A DNA stretch of 7,858 nucleotides from JAGOBX01 sp017999075 [NCBI: Candidatus Babelota bacterium] (GTDB lineage Bacteria; JAGOBX01): contig JAGOBX010000149.1 in NCBI GenBank assembly GCA_017999075.1, positions 1 through 7,858 of the forward strand, read 5' to 3'. Below the pieces are notes generated by a model, which worked only from the letters and a program-made list of their open reading frames with translations, was not told where the DNA came from and made no database searches. The translations under genes and the position numbers were made by a program. Below, one piece after another: positions 1-6,052 of the stretch (the stretch's first letter is position 1; each line of letters starts with the position of its first letter).

Positions 1-444
1 ATAAGAGATATAATTCATACTGTAAAAGGAACATCGGCAAATATAGGAGCAGAAAAATTATTTTTGACGTCAAAAAAAATCCTTGAAAATAACTCGGAAA
101 TCTCTGAGTCAGAACTTGAACTGTTTATTTCGGAATTAAAATTTGTAGGCAATTCTATCATTAATTTTCTTAAACAGGAAGAAAAAATCATAGATTCTTC
201 GTCTCAACCGCGTCTTGATTTAAAAAATGAAAAAGATGCCTGCAATAAAGAATTGACTTATTTGCTGAATTTACTTAAAAATTTCAATGCTGAAGCTCTG
301 CCTGTTTTCAATGAAATCATAAAAAAATATGATTTGAAAAAATATGAATATGAATTTCAAAGTCTTCAAAGACTGATTTTTTCTTATTCATTTGAAGAAT
401 GCGCCGTTTTAGTTGAACGGCTGATTGAAAAAATTAATTTATAA
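1..444 (+). CDS. C-terminal part of an HPt (histidine phosphotransfer) domain protein, 5'-truncated by window edge
   Basis: The reading frame is open from base 1, and its first residues carry the HPt signature HTVKGTSANIGA. The phosphorylatable His is the codon at 16-18, followed by the conserved Lys-Gly and Ser-Ala-Asn. HPt domains carry phosphate between receiver domains in multistep phosphorelays. The remaining ~130 residues are helical and charged. They end in a segment (LLNLLKNFNAEALPVF and SFEECAVLVERL) like the tail often found after HPt domains at the end of large hybrid sensor kinases. Only 147 residues are visible, so the protein may be such a hybrid kinase or a smaller HPt protein. 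A TTG at 64 lies inside the HPt domain and is not a start. The stop is 22 bases before the next gene, with no terminator between, so the two are probably cotranscribed. The HPt identity is firm; the full architecture is unknown. Confidence 0.85.
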   Translation: MRDIIHTVKGTSANIGAEKLFLTSKKILENNSEISESELELFISELKFVGNSIINFLKQEEKIIDSSSQPRLDLKNEKDACNKELTYLLNLLKNFNAEALPVFNEIIKKYDLKKYEYEFQSLQRLIFSYSFEECAVLVERLIEKINL

Positions 445-453
445 AATAAAGTC

Positions 454-458
454 GGAGG
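454..458 (+). promoter_or_regulatory. Shine-Dalgarno GGAGG fixing the start of the receiver-kinase gene
   Basis: GGAGG sits 8 bases before the ATG at 467. It decides that start over an in-frame TTG at 425, which would overlap the end of the HPt gene and has no such site. Confidence 0.85.
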
Positions 459-466
459 ATACAAAA

Positions 467-1525
467 ATGTCTGATAAAACTAAACCTCTATTGCTCATTG
501 TAGATGATTCGCCGGAAAATATCGAAATACTGAGAAATATACTTGCCGGAGATTATGTTATTAAAGTAGCAACTAACGGAGAAACCGCTCTTCAGATATG
601 CTCTCACAAAGATAAACCAGACCTGATTCTGCTGGATATTATAATGCCCGGACTAAACGGTTATGAAGTATGCAAAATATTAAAAAATCAGCATACCACT
701 TGCGATATTCCGATAGTGATTATTTCAGCTAAAAACAAAACTGATGATGAGATAAAAGGTCTTAATTTCGGCGCTTTGGATTATATCTCCAGACCTTTTG
801 AACCTGAAATAGTTAAAATGAGAGTACGCAATATTCTTGCTCTTGTAGAAGCTAATAAATTAAAAGAAGACATAAATAACATATTAAAACACGATGTCCG
901 AACTCCTTTGACTGTTATATTGCTTAATGCGCGTGATTCTTTAAATTCTCTCGATGATAAAGAAAATATTGCTTACAACCTTAAAAACATAATCGAATGT
1001 GCACAAAATATAAATTCAATGATGAATGCTTCACTTGAATTATACAAAATTGAACGGGGAGTATTTAATTTCTACCCAAAAAAAATAGACCTAAAAGATG
1101 TGGTGGAAAAAGCAATCGACAGTATGATAAAAATAGCGGAAATTAAACAAATAAAAATTAAATTATGCAGTTTAAAAGATTACTACAAAATCAGCGGCGA
1201 TATGCTTCTAATCCATTCTGTAATATTAAACCTTATAAAAAATGCTGTAGAAGCATCTCCTGAAAATAAAACAATTGAAATAAACGCAAGCAGTTTTGAA
1301 AAAGGTAAAATATTACTTTCTATAACTAATTGTGGAACCATACCGGCTGAAATCAGAAATGAAATTTTCAAAAAATACGTTACATTCGGCAAAACTAAAG
1401 GATCCGGTCTCGGATTATATTCTGCAAGGCTTATGGTTGAAGTTATGAATGGAACTATATCATTTGAAACTGATGATGAAAAAGGGCAGACAAAATTCAA
1501 TATTTTATTGAATGAATATATTTAA
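467..1525 (+). CDS. Response regulator-histidine kinase protein (REC-HisKA-HATPase), cytosolic
   Basis: This 352-aa protein has no membrane segment or signal peptide. Residues 8-125 are a receiver domain: acidic pair D13-D14, phosphoacceptor D57 (LLDIIMPGLNG), S87, then ISRPFEP. R109 stands where receivers almost always have Lys. After a short helix comes a histidine-kinase dimerisation region with H-box HDVRTPL (H142). The ATPase domain follows: N-box N255/N259/E262, a G1-type segment NCGTIP (N288-P293, Asn in place of the usual Asp), then KYVTFGKTKGSGLGLYSA (304-320). This N.G.IP plus VT.GK form occurs in a recognised subset of kinase ATPase domains, so I expect an active kinase. The receiver comes first, so input is probably phosphate from a relay such as the HPt protein just upstream. 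The kinase's own target is not identifiable. ATG chosen because of GGAGG at 454-458. Confidence 0.9.
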   Translation: MSDKTKPLLLIVDDSPENIEILRNILAGDYVIKVATNGETALQICSHKDKPDLILLDIIMPGLNGYEVCKILKNQHTTCDIPIVIISAKNKTDDEIKGLNFGALDYISRPFEPEIVKMRVRNILALVEANKLKEDINNILKHDVRTPLTVILLNARDSLNSLDDKENIAYNLKNIIECAQNINSMMNASLELYKIERGVFNFYPKKIDLKDVVEKAIDSMIKIAEIKQIKIKLCSLKDYYKISGDMLLIHSVILNLIKNAVEASPENKTIEINASSFEKGKILLSITNCGTIPAEIRNEIFKKYVTFGKTKGSGLGLYSARLMVEVMNGTISFETDDEKGQTKFNILLNEYI

Positions 1526-1554
1526 ATTCATACCCTGAAGAAGTCCTGCTTTAT

Positions 1555-1576
1555 TTTATGATTTAAAAATCATAAA
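1555..1576. terminator. AT-rich inverted repeat between convergent genes, possible weak bidirectional terminator
   Basis: A perfect 10-bp inverted repeat (TTTATGATTT, 2-base spacer, AAATCATAAA) lies in the 53-base gap between the kinase stop and the ftsK stop. Position suggests termination in both directions. The stem has only one G-C pair per arm and no clean T-run follows it, so efficiency is doubtful. Confidence 0.35.
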
Positions 1577-1578
1577 TT

Positions 1579-4296
1579 TCAAAATACTTTTGCCTGTTCT
1601 GATTCAGGGTCAAATCCTTTCATTTTTATATAGGCATCTTTTTCTATAAGTATTTGACGCGGCTGCGGTCCTAAAGATGGACCTACTACGCCTTTTTTTT
1701 CAAGCAAATTCATTAGTTTAACCGCTCGGTTATGCCCTACTTTCAATTTACGCTGAATCAATGCCACTGAACCCTGTCTGCTTAATACAACAAGACGTTC
1801 CGCCTCATTAAGTAATTCATCATCACTTGGTCCGCTGCCGTTGCCATCTTCTTCATCCTCATTTTCTTCGCCTTCAACAGGAATACTGAACATATCTTCA
1901 GACGGATCAAAAGATCTCTGACTTGTTATAAAATCCAAGGTTCTCTCAATTTCTTCATCACTGACATAAGCGCCCTGCACACGAATCGGTCTTGGTAGAG
2001 ATTGAGGTTTATACAACATATCTCCATTACCAAGCAGATATTCTGCTCCGTTCTGGTCAAGAATCGTACGGGCATCAAAACTTGATGAAACCTGAAACGC
2101 TATTCTTGACGGAAAATTAGCTTTTATAAGACCTGTTACAACATCAACTGAAGGACGCTGAGTTGCAAGAATAACATGAATTCCTACTGCTCTCGCCATA
2201 GCTGCTAACCGCGAAATAGCAGCTTCACATTCTTTACGGGCAAGAGCCATCAAATCTGCAAGTTCGTCAACAATTATAACCAAATAAGGCAACTTTTCAT
2301 TTCCCATACTGTTATATCTTACAATATCCCTGGCTCCTACTGCAGAAAGTTTTGTGTATCTTTCTGTCATTTCTTTTAATGCCCATTGTAAAGCTCTTGC
2401 AGCTTTTTTCATATCAGTTACTACTGGAGCCATTAAATGAGGAAGATTCTGATATACTTTAAATTCAACCATTTTAGGATCTATAAGAATAAGCTTTAAA
2501 TCTTCAGGAGACATTCTCATAAGCAGACTTATAATTATTGTATTTACACATACGCTTTTACCGGAACCGGTTGCTCCTGCAACAAGCAAATGCGGCATTT
2601 TAGCAAGGTTTGCTACAATTGTTTTACCTAAAATATCTTTTCCTATAGCCATTTTTAGTGGAGCATCGCTTTTTTCAAATTCTTCTGCTTCAATAAGTTC
2701 ACGTAAAGTTACCATTGCAGGTTTCTTATTAGGAAGCTCTATTCCAACTGCTGATTTTCCCGGAATAGGAGCTACTATACGTATTGATTTAGCAGCAAGC
2801 TGAAGTTTGATATCATCCTGTCTATTAGCTATCTTATTTACTGCAACTCCAGCTCCAGGAGATACCTGATACATAGTTACAGTCGGTCCAACGCTGTATT
2901 CAATGACCTTAGCGTCAATCTTGAATGATTCAAAAGTTTCTTCAAGTTTTTTTATGACATCGCGAATTTCTTCTTCAGGAACCGAATATGAAGAAACAGC
3001 CGGACGGTTTAGCAGCTCTATAGGCGGAAGTTCATATGGAGGATAATCTTGTTTTACAGCAGTTTTTTTAATAATTGCTTCTTCAACCTCAATTTCATTG
3101 GTGTTGGAAATTGTATTTTTTTGTTCTATATAAGGATCTTCTTTCTCGCTATCAGATTCAGATGTTTCCTCTGTTTCGATATCAGACGCATTATTGCTTT
3201 CCTTCTCATTTTTTTCAATTTCTGTTTCCTGCTCTTCATTAAATTTTTCATCACTATTCTTTTTTTTATTTTCAGACAAATCATTATGTTCTTCTTTTTC
3301 TTCAGAAGACATAATATTTTTCTTAATCATATTCTCCCGTTCCTGTATATCATCATCAAGAATTTGTTCAATCGATTTAATTTGAGTTTTATTTTCCGGT
3401 TTCAAAGATTCATCATTTTTTTCGTTACTGCCATTAAAGCTTTTGTTTTCCTGTTTTAATGGCGGCCCAAACAAATTTTCCTGAACTCCAGGTTTAACTT
3501 TTTCCTGAAAAAATTGTGGGGTTTTATTTTTTTGGTTCTGCGATTGAATTTTATTTTTTAAATTTTCAACTTTTTTCTGTTCGGCGGATATGCGTCTTTG
3601 TTCTACTGATTCGCGTACTGATTCAAGCATATTCTTCCATTTTAGCCCGATTTTATTTAATAATTTTATAATCCCTTGTTTCAAAAAATCCAAAAATTTA
3701 ATAAATAATGCTTTTAATAATTCACATATATTTTTTATTATTACTTCTGTCCATTTCCATAAATACAAAAATATTTGGTTGAATGATAACGTTGTCAATA
3801 AAACCGCTGATAAAATAAAAAAACATAATATTAAAAAGTATACTCCTATTCCTATATAATATTTTAACATTAAAAATAATTTTCCGATAATACCGCCTGC
3901 AACAAGTTCCCGAGGGATTTCATATTGATTTGAAAATTGAAAAATTTCAAATACTGCGCAAAAAGATACGATAATCAAACCTATTGCTGACAATTTAACT
4001 ATTAAGTGTTCACGAATTTTTTTTTCTCTGAATTCATAAACTCCCCATACAAGAAAAATAAGGGGAATAAGATAACTGCTTCTCCCGAATACATAAAAGA
4101 TTACATAATCAATCTCAACGCCCAGCACTCCTATAAAATTATTATAAACATAATCTTCATTCTGAGATTTGCTTGTATAATCATCAGCACTAAACGATAT
4201 TATGCTTAAAAACAATAATATAGCAATAAAGCATACTGTTACGCCTATTATCTCATTAAGTTTTTTTTCTTCTTTCAAATAATCAAATACGCTCAA
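1579..4296 (-). CDS. ftsK: DNA translocase FtsK/SpoIIIE family
   Basis: This 905-aa protein is a hexameric ATP-driven pump that moves chromosome DNA through the closing septum and guides dimer resolution at the terminus. Hydrophobic segments at about 15-35, 60-88, 98-120 and 133-180 form the membrane anchor. Residues ~225-420 are a linker very rich in Glu, Lys, Asn and Ser. The motor follows: alpha part from ~440, Walker A GATGSGKS (574-581), Walker B LVIIVDE (D677, E678), then the conserved ATQRPSVDVVTGLIKANFPS segment. An acidic stretch (~806-827) precedes a C-terminal winged-helix gamma domain (~828-885, ending LEKKGVVGPSLGPQPR), the part that reads KOPS-type orienting sequences. Length and order are normal for the family. 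The start is TTG: GGGGAG lies 10 bases before it, and an in-frame stop at 4321-4323 excludes longer versions. It diverges from fur-feoA. Confidence 0.96.
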   Translation of the reverse strand: MSVFDYLKEEKKLNEIIGVTVCFIAILLFLSIISFSADDYTSKSQNEDYVYNNFIGVLGVEIDYVIFYVFGRSSYLIPLIFLVWGVYEFREKKIREHLIVKLSAIGLIIVSFCAVFEIFQFSNQYEIPRELVAGGIIGKLFLMLKYYIGIGVYFLILCFFILSAVLLTTLSFNQIFLYLWKWTEVIIKNICELLKALFIKFLDFLKQGIIKLLNKIGLKWKNMLESVRESVEQRRISAEQKKVENLKNKIQSQNQKNKTPQFFQEKVKPGVQENLFGPPLKQENKSFNGSNEKNDESLKPENKTQIKSIEQILDDDIQERENMIKKNIMSSEEKEEHNDLSENKKKNSDEKFNEEQETEIEKNEKESNNASDIETEETSESDSEKEDPYIEQKNTISNTNEIEVEEAIIKKTAVKQDYPPYELPPIELLNRPAVSSYSVPEEEIRDVIKKLEETFESFKIDAKVIEYSVGPTVTMYQVSPGAGVAVNKIANRQDDIKLQLAAKSIRIVAPIPGKSAVGIELPNKKPAMVTLRELIEAEEFEKSDAPLKMAIGKDILGKTIVANLAKMPHLLVAGATGSGKSVCVNTIIISLLMRMSPEDLKLILIDPKMVEFKVYQNLPHLMAPVVTDMKKAARALQWALKEMTERYTKLSAVGARDIVRYNSMGNEKLPYLVIIVDELADLMALARKECEAAISRLAAMARAVGIHVILATQRPSVDVVTGLIKANFPSRIAFQVSSSFDARTILDQNGAEYLLGNGDMLYKPQSLPRPIRVQGAYVSDEEIERTLDFITSQRSFDPSEDMFSIPVEGEENEDEEDGNGSGPSDDELLNEAERLVVLSRQGSVALIQRKLKVGHNRAVKLMNLLEKKGVVGPSLGPQPRQILIEKDAYIKMKGFDPESEQAKVF

Positions 4297-4306
4297 CTTG
4301 AATTTT

Positions 4307-4312
4307 CTCCCC
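4307..4312 (-). promoter_or_regulatory. Shine-Dalgarno GGGGAG for the TTG start of ftsK
   Basis: On the minus strand GGGGAG ends 10 bases before the TTG at 4296-4294. No ATG is available nearby in frame, so this site is what supports the TTG start. Confidence 0.7.
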
Positions 4313-4348
4313 TGCGCTGTTTACGCCTATAAATTTTTTCAAGATTGA

Positions 4349-4376
4349 ATAATAAATATTTTTATGTATAAGTCAA
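4349..4376 (-). promoter_or_regulatory. Candidate ftsK promoter (TTGACT-N16-TATTAT)
   Basis: On the minus strand, TTGACT at 4376-4371 is followed after 16 bases by TATTAT at 4354-4349 (5 of 6 to the sigma-70 -10 box). Transcription would begin near 4342, giving a leader of about 45 bases that contains the Shine-Dalgarno site. The -35 box lies in the left arm of the palindrome at 4370-4391. Found by eye; in AT-rich DNA, chance matches are common. Confidence 0.5.
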
Positions 4377-4391
4377 TAAAATTATTGACTT
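4370..4391. promoter_or_regulatory. Perfect 10-2-10 palindrome, candidate operator in the ftsK / fur-feoA divergent region
   Basis: The arms are AAGTCAATAA (4370-4379) and TTATTGACTT (4382-4391), separated by AA. Its length, symmetry and AT-rich core suit a Fur-family dimer, although it does not match the classic E. coli Fur box. It covers the -35 boxes of both divergent candidate promoters, so a bound repressor would block either. Fur autoregulation is common, which makes the adjacent Fur-FeoA protein the first candidate binder. The palindrome is seen directly; the binder is inferred. Confidence 0.5.
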
Positions 4392-4413
4392 TTTAAAATA
4401 TAATTTGTATTCT
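4385..4413 (+). promoter_or_regulatory. Candidate fur-feoA promoter (TTGACT-N17-TATTCT)
   Basis: TTGACT at 4385-4390 is followed after 17 bases by TATTCT at 4408-4413. Transcription would start about 7 bases later, at or next to the ATG at 4421, giving a leaderless or nearly leaderless message. A TATAAT at 4399-4404 has a better -10 sequence but no -35 at proper distance; it would still leave a leader of only about 10 bases. Confidence 0.45.
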
Positions 4414-4420
4414 AATAATA

Positions 4421-5089
4421 ATGTATTTAAAATATAAAAATGAACTTATAGAAATTTTTAAAACAAATAATGTTTTTGATTTGAATGCCGCTGATAATAT
4501 ATGTGCCGTTTTTTTTGATAGCCCGCATCATATATCAATATCTGATTTAATTTATAAAATCGAAAAGAATAGCAATATTTTAATATCTAAAAACGACGTT
4601 GAAAGCATTATGAATATACTCGTTAAATACGGATTTGCAAAAAAAATAAGTTTCGCAAATGATGAAATACCTAGATTTGAACCTTTAAAAACCAATGAAC
4701 ATCACGATCACTTCATTTGTTCTTGCTGTAAAAAAATATTTGAATTTTATAATGAACCATTTGAAAAATTTCAAAAAAAAATAAGCGATAATATTGGATT
4801 GACATTATATCATAAACTTGAGTTATACGGCATTTGTAATAATTGTCTTGGCAGAAAAGAAAAAATAGTTCCTCTAATGTATGTTGAAAGCGGCAAAACT
4901 GTAAAATTCAAGGATATTGAAGGCGGAGACTTGCTTAAATCAAGATTATCCCACCTAGGATTCGTTCCCGGTGAGAAAATAATAGTTATAAGTAATTCTG
5001 GGGTTGGTCCTGTAATAGTTGAAATAAAAGGTTCAAGATTAGCTTTAGGTGCAGGAGAATCCTCAAAAATTATGGTGGACAAAAAATGA
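4421..5089 (+). CDS. Fur-family metalloregulator fused to a C-terminal FeoA domain
   Basis: The protein has 222 residues. Residues 1-~147 are Fur-like: an N-terminal winged-helix region, then metal-site residues RFE (85-87) and HHDH (94-97), then the two structural-zinc pairs C100/C103 and C139/C142, with H131 and LYG before the second pair. Fur proteins bind Fe(II) or a related metal and repress uptake genes. Residues ~149-222 match FeoA: V-S-G-K-T, I-EGGD, RLSHLGFVPGEKI, GVGPVIVEIKGSRLALG. FeoA is an SH3-like domain that normally works with the ferrous-iron transporter FeoB; similar domains form the C-terminus of DtxR/MntR-type regulators. The family's S-x-x-TVYR recognition motif is poorly kept (KNDVESIMNIL, 57-67), so DNA specificity may differ. 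No Shine-Dalgarno precedes the ATG, and an in-frame stop at 4394 rules out a long extension. The last bases overlap the next gene by ATGA. Iron is the likeliest metal; zinc, manganese or peroxide sensing cannot be excluded. Confidence 0.88.
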   Translation: MYLKYKNELIEIFKTNNVFDLNAADNICAVFFDSPHHISISDLIYKIEKNSNILISKNDVESIMNILVKYGFAKKISFANDEIPRFEPLKTNEHHDHFICSCCKKIFEFYNEPFEKFQKKISDNIGLTLYHKLELYGICNNCLGRKEKIVPLMYVESGKTVKFKDIEGGDLLKSRLSHLGFVPGEKIIVISNSGVGPVIVEIKGSRLALGAGESSKIMVDKK

Positions 5090-5448
5090 AAAAAATTCTT
5101 GTAGCTGAAGACAATGTTCAACTTGGAATTTTCTATAAGAAATTTTTAAATTCTTACGGATATTCTGTTGATGTGGTTTCTAATGCAAGTGAAGCTTTGG
5201 AAAAACTGCATTATGATAAAGATTACGTCTTGTTTATAACTGATCTTGACATGCCGAAATGGGACGGTAATTATTCGCTTATCGGGGCAAATGTTGAAAA
5301 CAAAGATATTAAAATAATAATTATTTCCGGATATCTTGACAATCCAAAATTTGCTTTTACAACGTCCCTTTCCGACAATATTGTCGCAAGATTAAACAAA
5401 CCTTTTGAACCTGAAGAATTGATCGAAATTATAAAAAAAATTATTTAA
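5086..5448 (+). CDS. Stand-alone receiver-domain response regulator (CheY-like)
   Basis: This 120-aa protein is one receiver domain with no output domain. The acidic pocket is E8-D9, the phosphoacceptor is D53 ([11 protein letters not shown]), the switch residue is S81, and the conserved Lys is K105 (NKPFEPEEL). All catalytic positions are present, so it should accept phosphate from a kinase or an HPt protein. Its ATG overlaps the Fur-FeoA stop (ATGA, 5086-5089), and GGTGG at 5074-5078 inside the fur-feoA end can serve as ribosome site, so the two are probably translationally coupled. No cognate kinase adjoins it; the HPt and receiver-kinase genes about 3.5 kb away are the nearest candidates. 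The 3' end overlaps greA convergently by 8 bases. The domain call is firm; partner and function are unknown. Confidence 0.92.
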   Translation: MKKILVAEDNVQLGIFYKKFLNSYGYSVDVVSNASEALEKLHYDKDYVLFITDLDMPKWDGNYSLIGANVENKDIKIIIISGYLDNPKFAFTTSLSDNIVARLNKPFEPEELIEIIKKII

Positions 5449-5911
5449 TATATATTTGTTTGATTTTATATTTTACTACGCCCATAGGCAACGATACATC
5501 TACATCATCGCCTTCTTTTTTATCTAAAATTGATCTTCCTATAGGAGAATTCATTGAAATTTCAGATCTGTCAGGATCTGCTTCCCCATCTCCTACAACA
5601 GTAAATTCATCTATTTTTTTTGTGTTTTTATTTAATAATTTTACAGTTACTCCATAACCTACTTTGTTCGATTTTATTTTTTTAGGATCAACTATTTTTG
5701 AATTGGCAAGTTTAGTTCCTATTTGTGAAATTCTGGCTTCTATAAAAGCATATCTCTCACGCGCAGCATGGTATTCAGCGTTTTCACTTAAATCTCCATG
5801 TTCTCTGGCTTCAGCAATCAATTCCTGAACTTTAGGTTTTTCTTCAACCAATTCATTTAATTCTTTTTTTAATTTATCATAAGTTTCCTGTGATATTAAC
5901 AATTCTCTCAT
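5441..5911 (-). CDS. greA: Transcription elongation factor GreA
   Basis: This 156-aa protein has the standard GreA length and layout. Residues 1-~75 form the N-terminal antiparallel coiled coil, and its tip carries the invariant acidic pair in [10 protein letters not shown] (D40, E43). These residues enter the RNA polymerase secondary channel and stimulate cleavage of backtracked transcripts. Residues ~80-156 form the FKBP-like C-terminal domain with the family's [14 protein letters not shown] and [14 protein letters not shown] segments. The ATG at 5911 is preceded by AGGGG (5927-5923), 11 bases away, a somewhat long spacing. A strong terminator lies just upstream, so the gene should have its own promoter or depend on read-through; I found no convincing promoter. 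It overlaps the opposing receiver gene by 8 bases, and I see no good terminator after it. Confidence 0.97.
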   Translation of the reverse strand: MRELLISQETYDKLKKELNELVEEKPKVQELIAEAREHGDLSENAEYHAARERYAFIEARISQIGTKLANSKIVDPKKIKSNKVGYGVTVKLLNKNTKKIDEFTVVGDGEADPDRSEISMNSPIGRSILDKKEGDDVDVSLPMGVVKYKIKQIYIK

Positions 5912-5938
5912 TTTTTAATAAACCCCTATATAAAAAAT

Positions 5939-5982
5939 AAAAAACTGCCGGATATAAAATTTTTCAATTTTATATCCGGCAG
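5939..5982 (-). terminator. Strong intrinsic terminator upstream of greA
   Basis: A 17-bp perfect stem (5945-5961 pairing with 5966-5982, outer arm CTGCCGGATATAAAA) has a 4-base loop. On the minus strand it is followed by six T's, an A and six more T's. It should end transcription of the secreted-protein gene at 6053-6499. Because it ends only 28 bases before the greA start, it could also act as an attenuator in a greA leader. Confidence 0.88.
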
Positions 5983-5990
5983 CAACAATT

Positions 5991-6009
5991 GACTTTGTTT
6001 TTTAAAGTC
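5991..6009. repeat. Short inverted repeat in the greA upstream spacer
   Basis: GACTTT (5991-5996) and AAAGTC (6004-6009) can form a 6-bp stem with a 7-base loop. It is the middle of three stem-loops in the spacer. No function is evident alone. Confidence 0.35.
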
Positions 6010-6022
6010 TTAGCTCTGAATT

Positions 6023-6044
6023 AACCGGTAAACCGGTTTTTTTT
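6023..6044 (+). terminator. Plus-strand terminator-like hairpin AACCGG-TAAA-CCGGTT followed by T-run
   Basis: The stem AACCGG/CCGGTT (6023-6028 and 6033-6038) has loop TAAA and is followed by further T's to 6044. In this orientation it looks like a short intrinsic terminator. No plus-strand gene ends here; the nearest is the receiver gene, about 575 bases to the left across antisense greA. The same bases can also be read as a near-tandem AACCGGTA/AACCGGTT repeat. Confidence 0.5.
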
Positions 6045-6052
6045 CACTGAGA

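Noticed and set aside
64-66. TTG as start of the HPt gene
   Set aside because: The frame is open to base 1 and the HPt active-site motif lies before this codon, so the gene starts outside the window.
425-466. TTG at 425 as start of the receiver-kinase
   Set aside because: It would overlap the HPt gene and lacks a ribosome site, while ATG at 467 has GGAGG 8 bases before it and begins just ahead of the receiver fold.
3049-3459. Plus-strand reading frames inside ftsK (3049-3459, 3194-3385, 3590-3859, 4006-4209)
   Set aside because: Phe/Ile-rich antisense images of the AT-rich ftsK linker and membrane region, with no domain pattern.
4399-4404. TATAAT as the main -10 box of fur-feoA
   Set aside because: TTGACT is only 8 bases upstream and no other -35-like hexamer lies at 16-18 bases. 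TATTCT at 4408 has the correct 17-base spacing, so it is preferred, though not excluded as an alternative.
4810-5121. Minus-strand frame opposite the FeoA domain, and similar frames at 1183-1500, 5460-5657 and 7065-7295
   Set aside because: Each is antisense to a well-supported gene and shows no family signature of its own.
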